In this document: positions 1-5,815 of the stretch, piece after piece
Position numbering within the stretch: the first letter of the stretch is position 1
How the letters are laid out: every line of letters starts with the position of its first letter
Origin: Cellvibrionales bacterium UBA1963
GTDB lineage: Bacteria > Pseudomonadota > Gammaproteobacteria > Pseudomonadales > UBA7434
Assembly: GCA_002336035.1 (NCBI GenBank)
Contig: DDED01000084.1
Location: 2,432-9,869 of the forward strand
Direction of reading: 5' to 3'
Length of the DNA: 7,438 bases
Made by a program: the position numbers and the translations under genes
Notes under the pieces: model-generated
The model's database searches: none
The model's input: only the letters and a program-made list of their open reading frames with translations
What the model was told of the DNA's origin: nothing

Positions 1-604
1 ATTCTTTTAAAATATCATTTTGAACAGTGCCTGAAAGATTTTTTTGATCAACGCCCTGCTCTTCTGCAGCAACAATATAACCTGCTAATACGGGTAACAC
101 CGCACCGTTCATCGTCATAGAAACTGATACTTTATCCAATGGGATACCATCAAATAAGATCTTCATATCCTCTACTGAGTCGATGGCGACTCCAGCCTTA
201 CCCACGTCACCGCTGACTCGAGGGTGATCAGAGTCATAGCCTCTATGAGTGGCCAAATCAAAAGCAACAGAAACGCCTTGCCCACCAGAAGCCAAAGCAC
301 TGCGATAAAAGGCATTGGACTCTTCGGCCGTAGAAAACCCCGCGTACTGACGGATCGTCCATGGACGACCCGCATACATGGTTGCTTGCGGCCCACGAAT
401 AAAAGGCTCAAAACCTGGCATGGTATTAGCGAAATCTAAACCGGCCAAATCATCTGCGGTATAAAGCGGATTAAGGTCGATGCCTTCCGGTGTTGAAGTA
501 ACAAGATCATCAACTGTTTTGCCGACTCGACTTAATTGCTTATCCGCTTGCTCACGCCAATCTTGAACTTGCTTTTTAGGGGGGTTAAATTCAGAATCTG
601 ACAT
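1..604 (-). CDS. Methylmalonyl-CoA mutase, large/catalytic subunit, N-terminal part (cut by window edge)
   Basis: This gene encodes the start of the adenosylcobalamin-dependent mutase that interconverts methylmalonyl-CoA and succinyl-CoA in the cytoplasm. The reading frame opens at an ATG at 604 (MSDSEFNPPKKQ) and stays open for 201 codons to the left edge, so the rest of the barrel and the B12-binding domain lie outside. Recognition rests on near-invariant family blocks: RPWTIRQYAGFSTAEESN (about residues 80-97), VAFDLATHRGYDSDHPRV (113-130), GDVGKAGVAIDSVEDMKILF (132-151), SVSMTMNGAVLP (160-171) and GTVQNDILKE (192-201). Arg85 and Tyr87 match the substrate-binding Arg87/Tyr89 of the Propionibacterium enzyme. 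An AGGT lies 7 nt before the ATG. The gene follows the carboxylase alpha gene by 48 bp and is probably in the same operon, so it should consume that enzyme's product. Gln73 and Gly79 replace the Tyr75 and Phe81 of the Propionibacterium enzyme. A closely related acyl-CoA mutase is possible, but the blocks fit methylmalonyl-CoA mutase best. Confidence 0.95.
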   Translation of the reverse strand, partial: MSDSEFNPPKKQVQDWREQADKQLSRVGKTVDDLVTSTPEGIDLNPLYTADDLAGLDFANTMPGFEPFIRGPQATMYAGRPWTIRQYAGFSTAEESNAFYRSALASGGQGVSVAFDLATHRGYDSDHPRVSGDVGKAGVAIDSVEDMKILFDGIPLDKVSVSMTMNGAVLPVLAGYIVAAEEQGVDQKNLSGTVQNDILKE

Positions 605-652
605 TTAATGACCTATCTTATTAAACTATTTAACGACTGATTATTTATCTCT

Positions 653-3541
653 TTATAGCATGAAGAGAGACTGCAAAAAAGCATCGGTAGCGTGCCGTTT
701 TCTACTTGCAATAACGCTATCGGGCTCAATGACCACCTCTTCGTCCGGCTTAACTTTGTAGAGCGTTTGACCCTTGGAAATAATAACGCCATCATCTTCA
801 ACAAACACTTTTTCAATCGTGCCGGCAAAAGGTGCTAACACTTTATTAAACATTTTCATTACTTCCACTATATACAAGACATCACCGGCTTCAAAGTGAT
901 CGCCTTCATTAACATAAATATCCATGCCCGGTGCTTCACGCGGATAAAACATGCCACCTGAAGCCGCCAAGATCTCATCTGATTTAGCCGCTAAAGGGGG
1001 AACCAACTCTTTTTGCATACTTTTCTGCAAGCTTTCATCAAACAAAGCCTCTGGAATACACATGCTTAAATCATCATTAACACCGAGATCATAAAATCCT
1101 GTTTTTAGCGCAACGTAAGGCAGTACCATCAATATCTCTGCTGCAGCTTGATAGCCAATATGTGCCGAACGAACAGCTTGCCATTCGTTTTCATCCAGTC
1201 CGGCAGGCGCTTTCGCTGAAGCCATTATCTCAGTCAATGCTGAAAAAGAATCCAATGCGAGCTTATCATCGAGCGTTCCATAAAACTGCAACGCATCGAA
1301 GAGAATAGTAAAATCATGATCCCAGATGATGTCTTGTGCCGGACGGTTCTCACGGTGCTCCATATTTAAATAATGATAAAGATCATCGAGCAAGACTAAA
1401 GGGTTGACTTTCCAAACAATACTCGGCGAAGCCGATTTGACCATTGAAAAATCATTTTTATGAAGACTTAGCCAACCAGAAAACGCATGAGGATCGGCAA
1501 GCAACTGCTTAATAGGGCGAAGGAATAACGATTGCTTGCGCTTTATCACCTCGGTCATTGCGGCTGCAGTGCTTGTATCCGTGATTGATGACAATGCTGT
1601 TTCGTGAAGCATTTGGTAAGCATAATCAAGTTCAATATTATTGGCCGCTTGCTTTAATTGTCCTACGGCTGTCAGGTAAGGCACAATGAATTTGGTTGTC
1701 GGCCTTGCTTGTACGTTGGTACCGATAAACCAATTGGTTAAACCGTAATGAAAATCAAGATTAGTACAAAGGTCTTCACCAATTAAGTTGGTTTGGCGAA
1801 GTATCTCAGCTAATCGCTCAAAACTATCAAGTCGGTCACTGCCCTGCGTTAACAATAATGCAATATTACTGTCATAGGCACCCGCCAACTTGTATTTCAT
1901 AAAAACATTCGTATCAGGGTTGTGCAACGATATGCCTTGATCATCGCGTATTTCGCCTTCGATAGGCTCCGACCACCATCCGATCAAACCACCTGCATGT
2001 GGCTGCAGTGCCGCGTTCGTTGCGTTAAGCCTTGCCTCAACTGAGGCGTTATTGCGGATAATCCGCTCAGGCTTGGGAAGTCTCGAACCGTGTTCAGCAA
2101 GCAACACCATCGCCTCAACTAATGACTCAACCACGAATGAATCATTTGCATCATCAGGATTGGTAAATTTTAGACCGTAGCACAGTTCAGTTACGCGATG
2201 TTCCACTTGAATACGCGTATTCATTTCCATAAAAAAATGACTGCCTCGATCAATAATGCACTCAAAAGTAGAGACTGAATCAAGACCCACCGCCTCACCA
2301 AACCTAGCCGCTTCGGACTCCATAGCATCCAGTGTCAACAGGTCTTGCTCAAGTGTTTTAAGAGCTTCAATCGACGCAGGCAAAGTATCGACACTGCGTT
2401 TGGTAACGTCAATAGATTGGGCAATCGACTCATGCGTCGATGAGACTTCAAGTAATTTTTGCTCATGCATTTGCAGCGAACAATCACGCGCACCAAGAGT
2501 AATGCACCATTCACCATTCCCAATGACTTGAATTTCTTGATGACGGGTCGTCTCTATATTCAATTCAACAAGCACGTTTTTATTATCACCAACGCCAGTT
2601 GTTTTAACCTCGTTGAGTATCTCTAACACTAAACTAGGTGCTTTTGATGCCGCAGATACAACTTTTTCCTCATGAGTACCCTCATAATTAGATGGCGCAG
2701 GCAGAATTCGTTGACCTTTACCACCGCCGCCGCCGATAGCCTTTAAACGAATACGGTTTTCAGGATAAGCACCGTACATTTTTATAACAGACTGTTCGAT
2801 CTGACCTTGCAATTCTTCTACACTATAAAGATCAATACCCTTTACGTAAGACGCTGACAAGATCAAGTCGGCCTTAGCTTCTAAAGATAAGTCAGCATGA
2901 TTAAATTGGTCTTGATCAACATCAAGTTCATATTGAGCAATGAGCTCATGTAAAGCTTCGTGACTTGGGTATTTATTCAACATTACTAAGGCCGTTGCGT
3001 TGTCGATACCCGGCGTGACGCTCACTCCAACTTTGAGTGCGGTTCTTTTTGCCTCGTCTTTCAAACCAGCCGAATGAACAGTGCCTGAGCAAGGGCCAAT
3101 AAAATTAAGACCCGCTGATTCCATTGCAGCAACCATATCTTCATCTTCAGCCATGAAGCCGTAGCCAGCAAATATTGCGTTATAGTTATTTTGCTTAGCA
3201 ATACTAATAATCTGCTGAATACGCTCAATACGCTCTTCTTTTGATGCGCCGGTGTAATCGGGAACACGGTGAATGCGATCGGGATCTGTTAACAACCTTA
3301 ACTCAGGTGAAAGCGCATTAGGATAAACAATAGAATCCTTTTCTGATAATAAAATACCATAGCTTTCTATGCCCATTTCAGAAAAAACATCCATCACTTC
3401 TTTTCTTATCGGTCCACGGCAGATAATCAGCGGGCGCATCTGCGGGCAAGCGAAACTTCTTACCCATGGCGAAGAGTGTCCCGATAATTTTCGATTTTGG
3501 TGGATCAATGGATTGTTTAAATAGTAATTAACTTTACTCAC
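653..3541 (-). CDS. Acyl-CoA (probably propionyl-CoA) carboxylase alpha subunit: biotin carboxylase plus biotin carrier domain
   Basis: This 962-residue protein should carboxylate its own biotin with ATP and bicarbonate and pass the carboxyl group to the carboxyltransferase encoded upstream. The N-terminal fold starts near residue 37 (RPLIICRGPIRKEVM). The ATP-grasp part has LKDEAK near 160, a glycine-rich loop GGGGGKG at 270-276, HEQKLLEV near 359-366 (catalytic Lys region), FMEMNTRIQVEHRVTE at 437-452 and EGEIRDDQG near 528-536, whose Arg aligns with the catalytic Arg338 of E. coli AccC. A linker of about 250 residues follows, then a biotinyl domain (about 858-930) with EVMKM and biotin Lys896. 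The GTG at 3541 (MSKVNYYLNNP) is preferred because GAGG lies 6 nt upstream; the ATG at 3559 has no usable site and would add six residues. The domain is longer than E. coli AccC by roughly 100 residues and a 30-residue tail follows the biotin domain. The acyl substrate belongs to the partner subunit and is inferred from the mutase next door. Confidence 0.92.
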   Translation of the reverse strand: MSKVNYYLNNPLIHQNRKLSGHSSPWVRSFACPQMRPLIICRGPIRKEVMDVFSEMGIESYGILLSEKDSIVYPNALSPELRLLTDPDRIHRVPDYTGASKEERIERIQQIISIAKQNNYNAIFAGYGFMAEDEDMVAAMESAGLNFIGPCSGTVHSAGLKDEAKRTALKVGVSVTPGIDNATALVMLNKYPSHEALHELIAQYELDVDQDQFNHADLSLEAKADLILSASYVKGIDLYSVEELQGQIEQSVIKMYGAYPENRIRLKAIGGGGGKGQRILPAPSNYEGTHEEKVVSAASKAPSLVLEILNEVKTTGVGDNKNVLVELNIETTRHQEIQVIGNGEWCITLGARDCSLQMHEQKLLEVSSTHESIAQSIDVTKRSVDTLPASIEALKTLEQDLLTLDAMESEAARFGEAVGLDSVSTFECIIDRGSHFFMEMNTRIQVEHRVTELCYGLKFTNPDDANDSFVVESLVEAMVLLAEHGSRLPKPERIIRNNASVEARLNATNAALQPHAGGLIGWWSEPIEGEIRDDQGISLHNPDTNVFMKYKLAGAYDSNIALLLTQGSDRLDSFERLAEILRQTNLIGEDLCTNLDFHYGLTNWFIGTNVQARPTTKFIVPYLTAVGQLKQAANNIELDYAYQMLHETALSSITDTSTAAAMTEVIKRKQSLFLRPIKQLLADPHAFSGWLSLHKNDFSMVKSASPSIVWKVNPLVLLDDLYHYLNMEHRENRPAQDIIWDHDFTILFDALQFYGTLDDKLALDSFSALTEIMASAKAPAGLDENEWQAVRSAHIGYQAAAEILMVLPYVALKTGFYDLGVNDDLSMCIPEALFDESLQKSMQKELVPPLAAKSDEILAASGGMFYPREAPGMDIYVNEGDHFEAGDVLYIVEVMKMFNKVLAPFAGTIEKVFVEDDGVIISKGQTLYKVKPDEEVVIEPDSVIASRKRHATDAFLQSLFML

Positions 3542-3547
3542 ACGCTG

Positions 3548-3551
3548 CCTC
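3548..3551 (-). promoter_or_regulatory. Ribosome binding site deciding the GTG start of the carboxylase alpha gene
   Basis: The minus strand reads TTGAGGCAGCGTGTGAGT here. GAGG is followed by a 6-nt spacer and GTG at 3541. The upstream in-frame ATG at 3559 has only AGG one base before it, which is too close, so the GTG is the better start. Confidence 0.65.
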
Positions 3552-3589
3552 AATATCATACCTAGTTTTAGCTGCCATAATTAATCGAT

Positions 3590-3630
3590 TTGACTAATGA
3601 CGACCAACAATAAAATTACTTGACTAATGA
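3590..3630. repeat. 11-bp direct repeat spanning the carboxyltransferase stop codon
   Basis: TTGACTAATGA occurs at 3590-3600 and again at 3620-3630, exactly 30 bp apart. The right copy carries the last codon and the TAG stop of the carboxyltransferase gene (minus strand CATTAG). The left copy lies in the 82-bp gap before the alpha-subunit gene. The rest of the 30-bp units does not match. It may be a trace of a small duplication at the gene end, or chance. Confidence 0.6.
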
Positions 3631-5348
3631 AATTCTCTTTGTGGCCCGGTCATTGGCTCAGGCTTATAATGTCGCAAATGAAAACTCATGTTTTCACCCA
3701 GGACTTGACGCAAATCACTCGGCATTGCTATCTGTGATATGGAGCCTAGGCTCAAGGCCTCTTTTGGATTCATTAATTCGGCTTCGTAGCGGAGCGCCAA
3801 CTCTGCTTGTTGCGATTTAATCCAAGCATTAACATTCGCCTGCGCTTGTGTATGACTTGCGTTCGCCTCAGCACCAGACTTCTGCAAGGCCGTTGTTTCA
3901 TCAACTAACATCGTTTTAGCTGTGGCTTTGATTGATTTCAATTCTTTTTTATACACGAAATCAACTCCTGCAGGCCCCATAACCGCCGCGCGAGTTGTCG
4001 GTAAAGCAATAACAAAGTCAGCCCCGGTTGGGTAATTATTAAAAGAGGCATAAGCACCGCCAAACGCATTTCTTAAAATCAATAAAAACCGTGGCGTTCT
4101 TAAATCAATAATGGCATCAAGCATCGCTCTGCCTGCTTGAACAATACCGTCTCGCTCCTGCTCTTTACCAGGTAAAAACCCAGTCGTATCTTCCATAAAA
4201 ATGATCGGAATATTATAGAGATTGCAAAACCGAATAAAACGTGCATTTTTATAAGCGGCATGAATATCAATTTGGCCAGAGGAAACGGCGCTATTATTGG
4301 CAACAAAACCCACCACATTACCGCCAAGCCGGCCAAGTGCGGTGATGGTATTTCTTGCTCTTAGGGCTTGTATTTCCAAAAAATCACCGTGGTCACACAG
4401 TTGTTGAATCACAATACTGATGTCAACTGGAGTATTCATGCCGGTCGGTGAGTTAAACGCTTTTTTAAGTAAAATATCAATATCCCAAGTTTTACGAGTG
4501 AGTGGGTCTGACGTTGGCTGAAACGGTGCAGATTGAGCATTATTGTCTGGAATATACTTCAATAATTCTCGTACTTTTAATAAAGCTGCCACTTCATCGT
4601 CGACCACAAAGTCAGTCACACCAGACTGACTGTGAACATTTGGACCACCAAGTTCATCGGGGGTCACATCTTCACCCAAAACCGATTTAACAACCCCCGT
4701 ACCTGTTAACCCAAAAAAAGTATTTTTGGGTTGAATCATAAAAGTACCTTGCCTTGGCAAATAAGAGCCTCCACCGGCATTAAAACCGAACATGCACATT
4801 ATACTGGGTACAACGCCATTAATTTTTCTCAGCGCAGTAAACGCTTCAGCGTAGCCATCCAGACCGCCGACACCGGCAGGAACATAAGCACCGGCTGAAT
4901 CATTTAAACCAACCAGAGGTATATTTCGCTTACCAGCAAGCTCAAATAACTGCGCTAACTTTTTACCATTTGTCGCATCCATAGAGCCCGCTCTAACGGT
5001 AAAATCATGCCCATAAAGTGCGACGTCTCTGCCATCAATGTCTACAATTGCGGTTACCAGCGAAGCACCATCTAAATTCTCGCCCCAGTTTTGAAAAAGA
5101 ATCGTCGGTGTTTTTGAGCTTAAAACACTGATTCTCTCCCATATGGTCATGCGATTTTTTAAATGTTGCTTTTGCGTATTCGCTTCACCAGACGCATGAA
5201 AGGGTCTTTGCATTAGCTCAAAGCCCTGTCTTAACTTTTCCTCGTAAAGACCTGGCTGGTACGATGCCTGCCCCGGCACAGTAAACTCAATCTCTTCTTC
5301 GTGAAAGAAGGGATTGCTTAAGCTTGCTTTTGGTACTTCGGCTGTCAT
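3624..5348 (-). CDS. Acyl-CoA (probably propionyl-CoA) carboxylase beta subunit, carboxyltransferase
   Basis: This 574-residue protein belongs to the crotonase-fold carboxyltransferase family of PccB, MccB and AccD-type beta subunits and should move the carboxyl group from biotin to an acyl-CoA. The N-terminal half holds LYGHDFTVRAGSM (about 111-123), NDSAGAYVPAGV (149-160), the first oxyanion-hole loop FGFNAGGGSY (187-196) and DELGGPNVHSQSGVTDF (231-247). The C-terminal half holds GDFLEIQAL (321-329), EDTTGFLPGKEQERDGIV (386-403), the second oxyanion-hole loop RNAFGGAY (426-433) and LPTTRAAVMGPAG (449-461). The ATG at 5348 is chosen because AGGA lies 8 nt before it; an in-frame ATG at 5369 has no such site and would add seven residues. 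The length is ordinary, if slightly long, for the family. It is the first gene of the cluster, 82 bp before the alpha-subunit gene. Ala434 occupies the position that is Asp in propionyl-CoA carboxylases, so the substrate is inferred from context and methylcrotonyl- or other acyl-CoA remains possible. Confidence 0.92.
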   Translation of the reverse strand: MTAEVPKASLSNPFFHEEEIEFTVPGQASYQPGLYEEKLRQGFELMQRPFHASGEANTQKQHLKNRMTIWERISVLSSKTPTILFQNWGENLDGASLVTAIVDIDGRDVALYGHDFTVRAGSMDATNGKKLAQLFELAGKRNIPLVGLNDSAGAYVPAGVGGLDGYAEAFTALRKINGVVPSIMCMFGFNAGGGSYLPRQGTFMIQPKNTFFGLTGTGVVKSVLGEDVTPDELGGPNVHSQSGVTDFVVDDEVAALLKVRELLKYIPDNNAQSAPFQPTSDPLTRKTWDIDILLKKAFNSPTGMNTPVDISIVIQQLCDHGDFLEIQALRARNTITALGRLGGNVVGFVANNSAVSSGQIDIHAAYKNARFIRFCNLYNIPIIFMEDTTGFLPGKEQERDGIVQAGRAMLDAIIDLRTPRFLLILRNAFGGAYASFNNYPTGADFVIALPTTRAAVMGPAGVDFVYKKELKSIKATAKTMLVDETTALQKSGAEANASHTQAQANVNAWIKSQQAELALRYEAELMNPKEALSLGSISQIAMPSDLRQVLGENMSFHLRHYKPEPMTGPQREFH

Positions 5349-5356
5349 ATGAAGAT

Positions 5357-5360
5357 TCCT
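5357..5360 (-). promoter_or_regulatory. Ribosome binding site deciding the ATG start of the carboxyltransferase gene
   Basis: The minus strand reads CAGGAATCTTCATATGACA. AGGA is separated by 8 nt from the ATG at 5348. The farther ATG at 5369 is preceded by TATCACAGC, with no purine-rich site, so the inner ATG is the likelier start. Confidence 0.6.
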
Positions 5361-5371
5361 GTTACTCATGC

Positions 5372-5402
5372 TGTGATAGCGTTAATTGGCATTTTTGTGA
5401 TA
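5372..5402. repeat. Pair of TGTGATA direct repeats in the carboxylase cluster leader
   Basis: TGTGATA is present at 5372-5378 and 5396-5402, a spacing of 24 bp. On the minus strand these read TATCACA and lie 24 to 54 nt upstream of the carboxyltransferase start. The arrangement could be an operator for an unknown regulator. It lacks the inverted second half expected of a full CRP site, and short repeats in AT-rich DNA may be chance. Confidence 0.3.
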
Positions 5403-5428
5403 ATTATGGATAAATGCCCCAGATTTCA

Positions 5429-5457
5429 TTTATATTTTTTTAAAAACGACGTAAAAA
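5429..5457 (-). promoter_or_regulatory. Candidate sigma-70 promoter for the carboxylase-mutase cluster
   Basis: On the minus strand TATAAA (5434 to 5429) matches five of six bases of the -10 consensus. With a 17-bp spacer the -35 position is TTTTTA (5457 to 5452), a poor match; TTTACG at 5455 to 5450 is a better match but only 15 bp away. The surrounding DNA is rich in A and T runs. A start near 5421 would give a leader of about 70 nt that contains the TGTGATA repeats. This is read by eye and is weak. Confidence 0.3.
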
Positions 5458-5468
5458 TTGGGTACAAT
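5439..5468 (+). promoter_or_regulatory. Candidate sigma-70 promoter reading toward pabB
   Basis: TTTAAA at 5439-5444 and TACAAT at 5463-5468 are separated by 18 bp and match four and five consensus bases. Transcription would begin near 5475 and leave an untranslated leader of over 330 nt before pabB, which is long. A TATTAT at 5740-5745 is a closer -10 candidate but has no visible -35 partner. The true pabB promoter is therefore uncertain. Confidence 0.25.
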
Positions 5469-5743
5469 ACATTTTTGAAAAGCTTCTCTGTTTACCGAAT
5501 ATCAGCTTCAATGCTTGCCCTATTTCACCAAGGTATGCACTCAGGTACCGTAACCAACACACTGGTATGTATGTGGCAGATACCCAATTATTCAGTGTTC
5601 CGTCAAATGGAGCAAATCGCAAGCTATATTTACTGGTGCAAAGCCTGTTATTTAAACTCTATTAAAGCCCAGAACTGTATTGTAATTAATAACTTATGTC
5701 AATTGACCAAAGCCATCTCGAGAAGCACTTAACCGACGTTATT

Positions 5744-5815
5744 ATGTCTTTTTCGTCTATAACGCGGCCAAGAAACAGCCAAGTTTTGCCTTTTCATTTT
5801 GGCTTTTCGCTATGA
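5744..5815 (+). other. 23-codon ORF overlapping the pabB start (possible leader peptide)
   Basis: An ATG at 5744 opens a 23-codon frame (begins MSFSSITRPRN, ends HFGFSL) whose TGA at 5813-5815 overlaps the pabB ATG at 5812-5814. Such ATGA overlaps often couple translation of two frames. pabB itself has no visible ribosome binding site, which makes coupling worth considering. However, this small frame has no clear ribosome site either, and its peptide has no feature I recognise. An ATGA junction of this kind can arise by chance. Confidence 0.2.
5777..5804 (+). other. Small inverted repeat just upstream of the pabB start
   Basis: AGCCAA (5777-5782) and TTGGCT (5799-5804) can pair as a 6-bp stem with a 16-nt loop, followed by TTTTCGCT and the pabB ATG at 5812. 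In RNA this would sit over the place where a ribosome binding site should be. The stem is short and the loop large, so it is a weak hairpin and not a convincing terminator. A second GCCAAG lies at 5767-5772, 11 bp before the one at 5778-5783. Confidence 0.3.

Larger units (their letters stand above)
5349..5811. other. Divergent intergenic region between the carboxylase cluster and pabB
   Basis: These 463 bp separate two divergently read genes and should hold promoters for both. The part near 5429-5460 is markedly AT-rich. I find no tRNA, no recognisable riboswitch fold and no strong terminator. A 127-codon plus-strand frame (5349-5732) and a 60-codon minus-strand frame (5440-5622) are open here, but neither has a convincing ribosome site or a recognisable protein motif, and I do not call them as genes. 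The specific small signals I could support are listed as separate entries. Confidence 0.7.

Noticed and set aside
172..411. Several 60- to 94-codon frames inside the mutase, carboxylase and pabB genes on other frames.
   Set aside because: They lie wholly within strongly supported coding sequence and show no independent protein motif.
3534..3578. 14-codon minus-strand frame (MAAKTRYDIEAACE) overlapping the GTG start of the alpha-subunit gene.
   Set aside because: No ribosome site precedes it, and the alpha-subunit gene has its own good GAGG site, so coupling is not needed. The overlap is probably chance.
5372..5406. CRP binding site at the TGTGA motifs.
   Set aside because: Neither TGTGA has the inverted TCACA half at the required 6-bp spacing, so a standard CRP palindrome is absent.
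5440..5622. 60-codon minus-strand frame in the divergent spacer (starts MRFAPFDGT).
   Set aside because: It is short, overlaps the other open frame, has no recognised motif and would occupy the presumed promoter region of the carboxylase cluster.
5703..5731. TTGACC at 5703-5708 as a -35 element for pabB.
   Set aside because: The bases 17-18 bp downstream (CACTTA, ACTTAA) do not resemble a -10, and the good TATTAT at 5740 is 31 bp away.
5349..5732. 127-codon plus-strand frame in the divergent spacer (starts MKIPVTHAV).
   Set aside because: Its ATG is antisense to the carboxyltransferase start region, no ribosome site precedes it or its inner ATGs, and the protein is irregular in composition with no motif I know. 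A chance open frame in AT-rich DNA is likelier.
5777..5808. Rho-independent terminator before pabB.
   Set aside because: The stem is only 6 bp with a 16-nt loop and a four-T run, and it lies directly before a gene start, so termination there is unlikely.
5349..5811. Cobalamin riboswitch serving the B12-dependent mutase.
   Set aside because: I could not find a B12-box-like element, and the mutase is the third gene of the cluster rather than the first.
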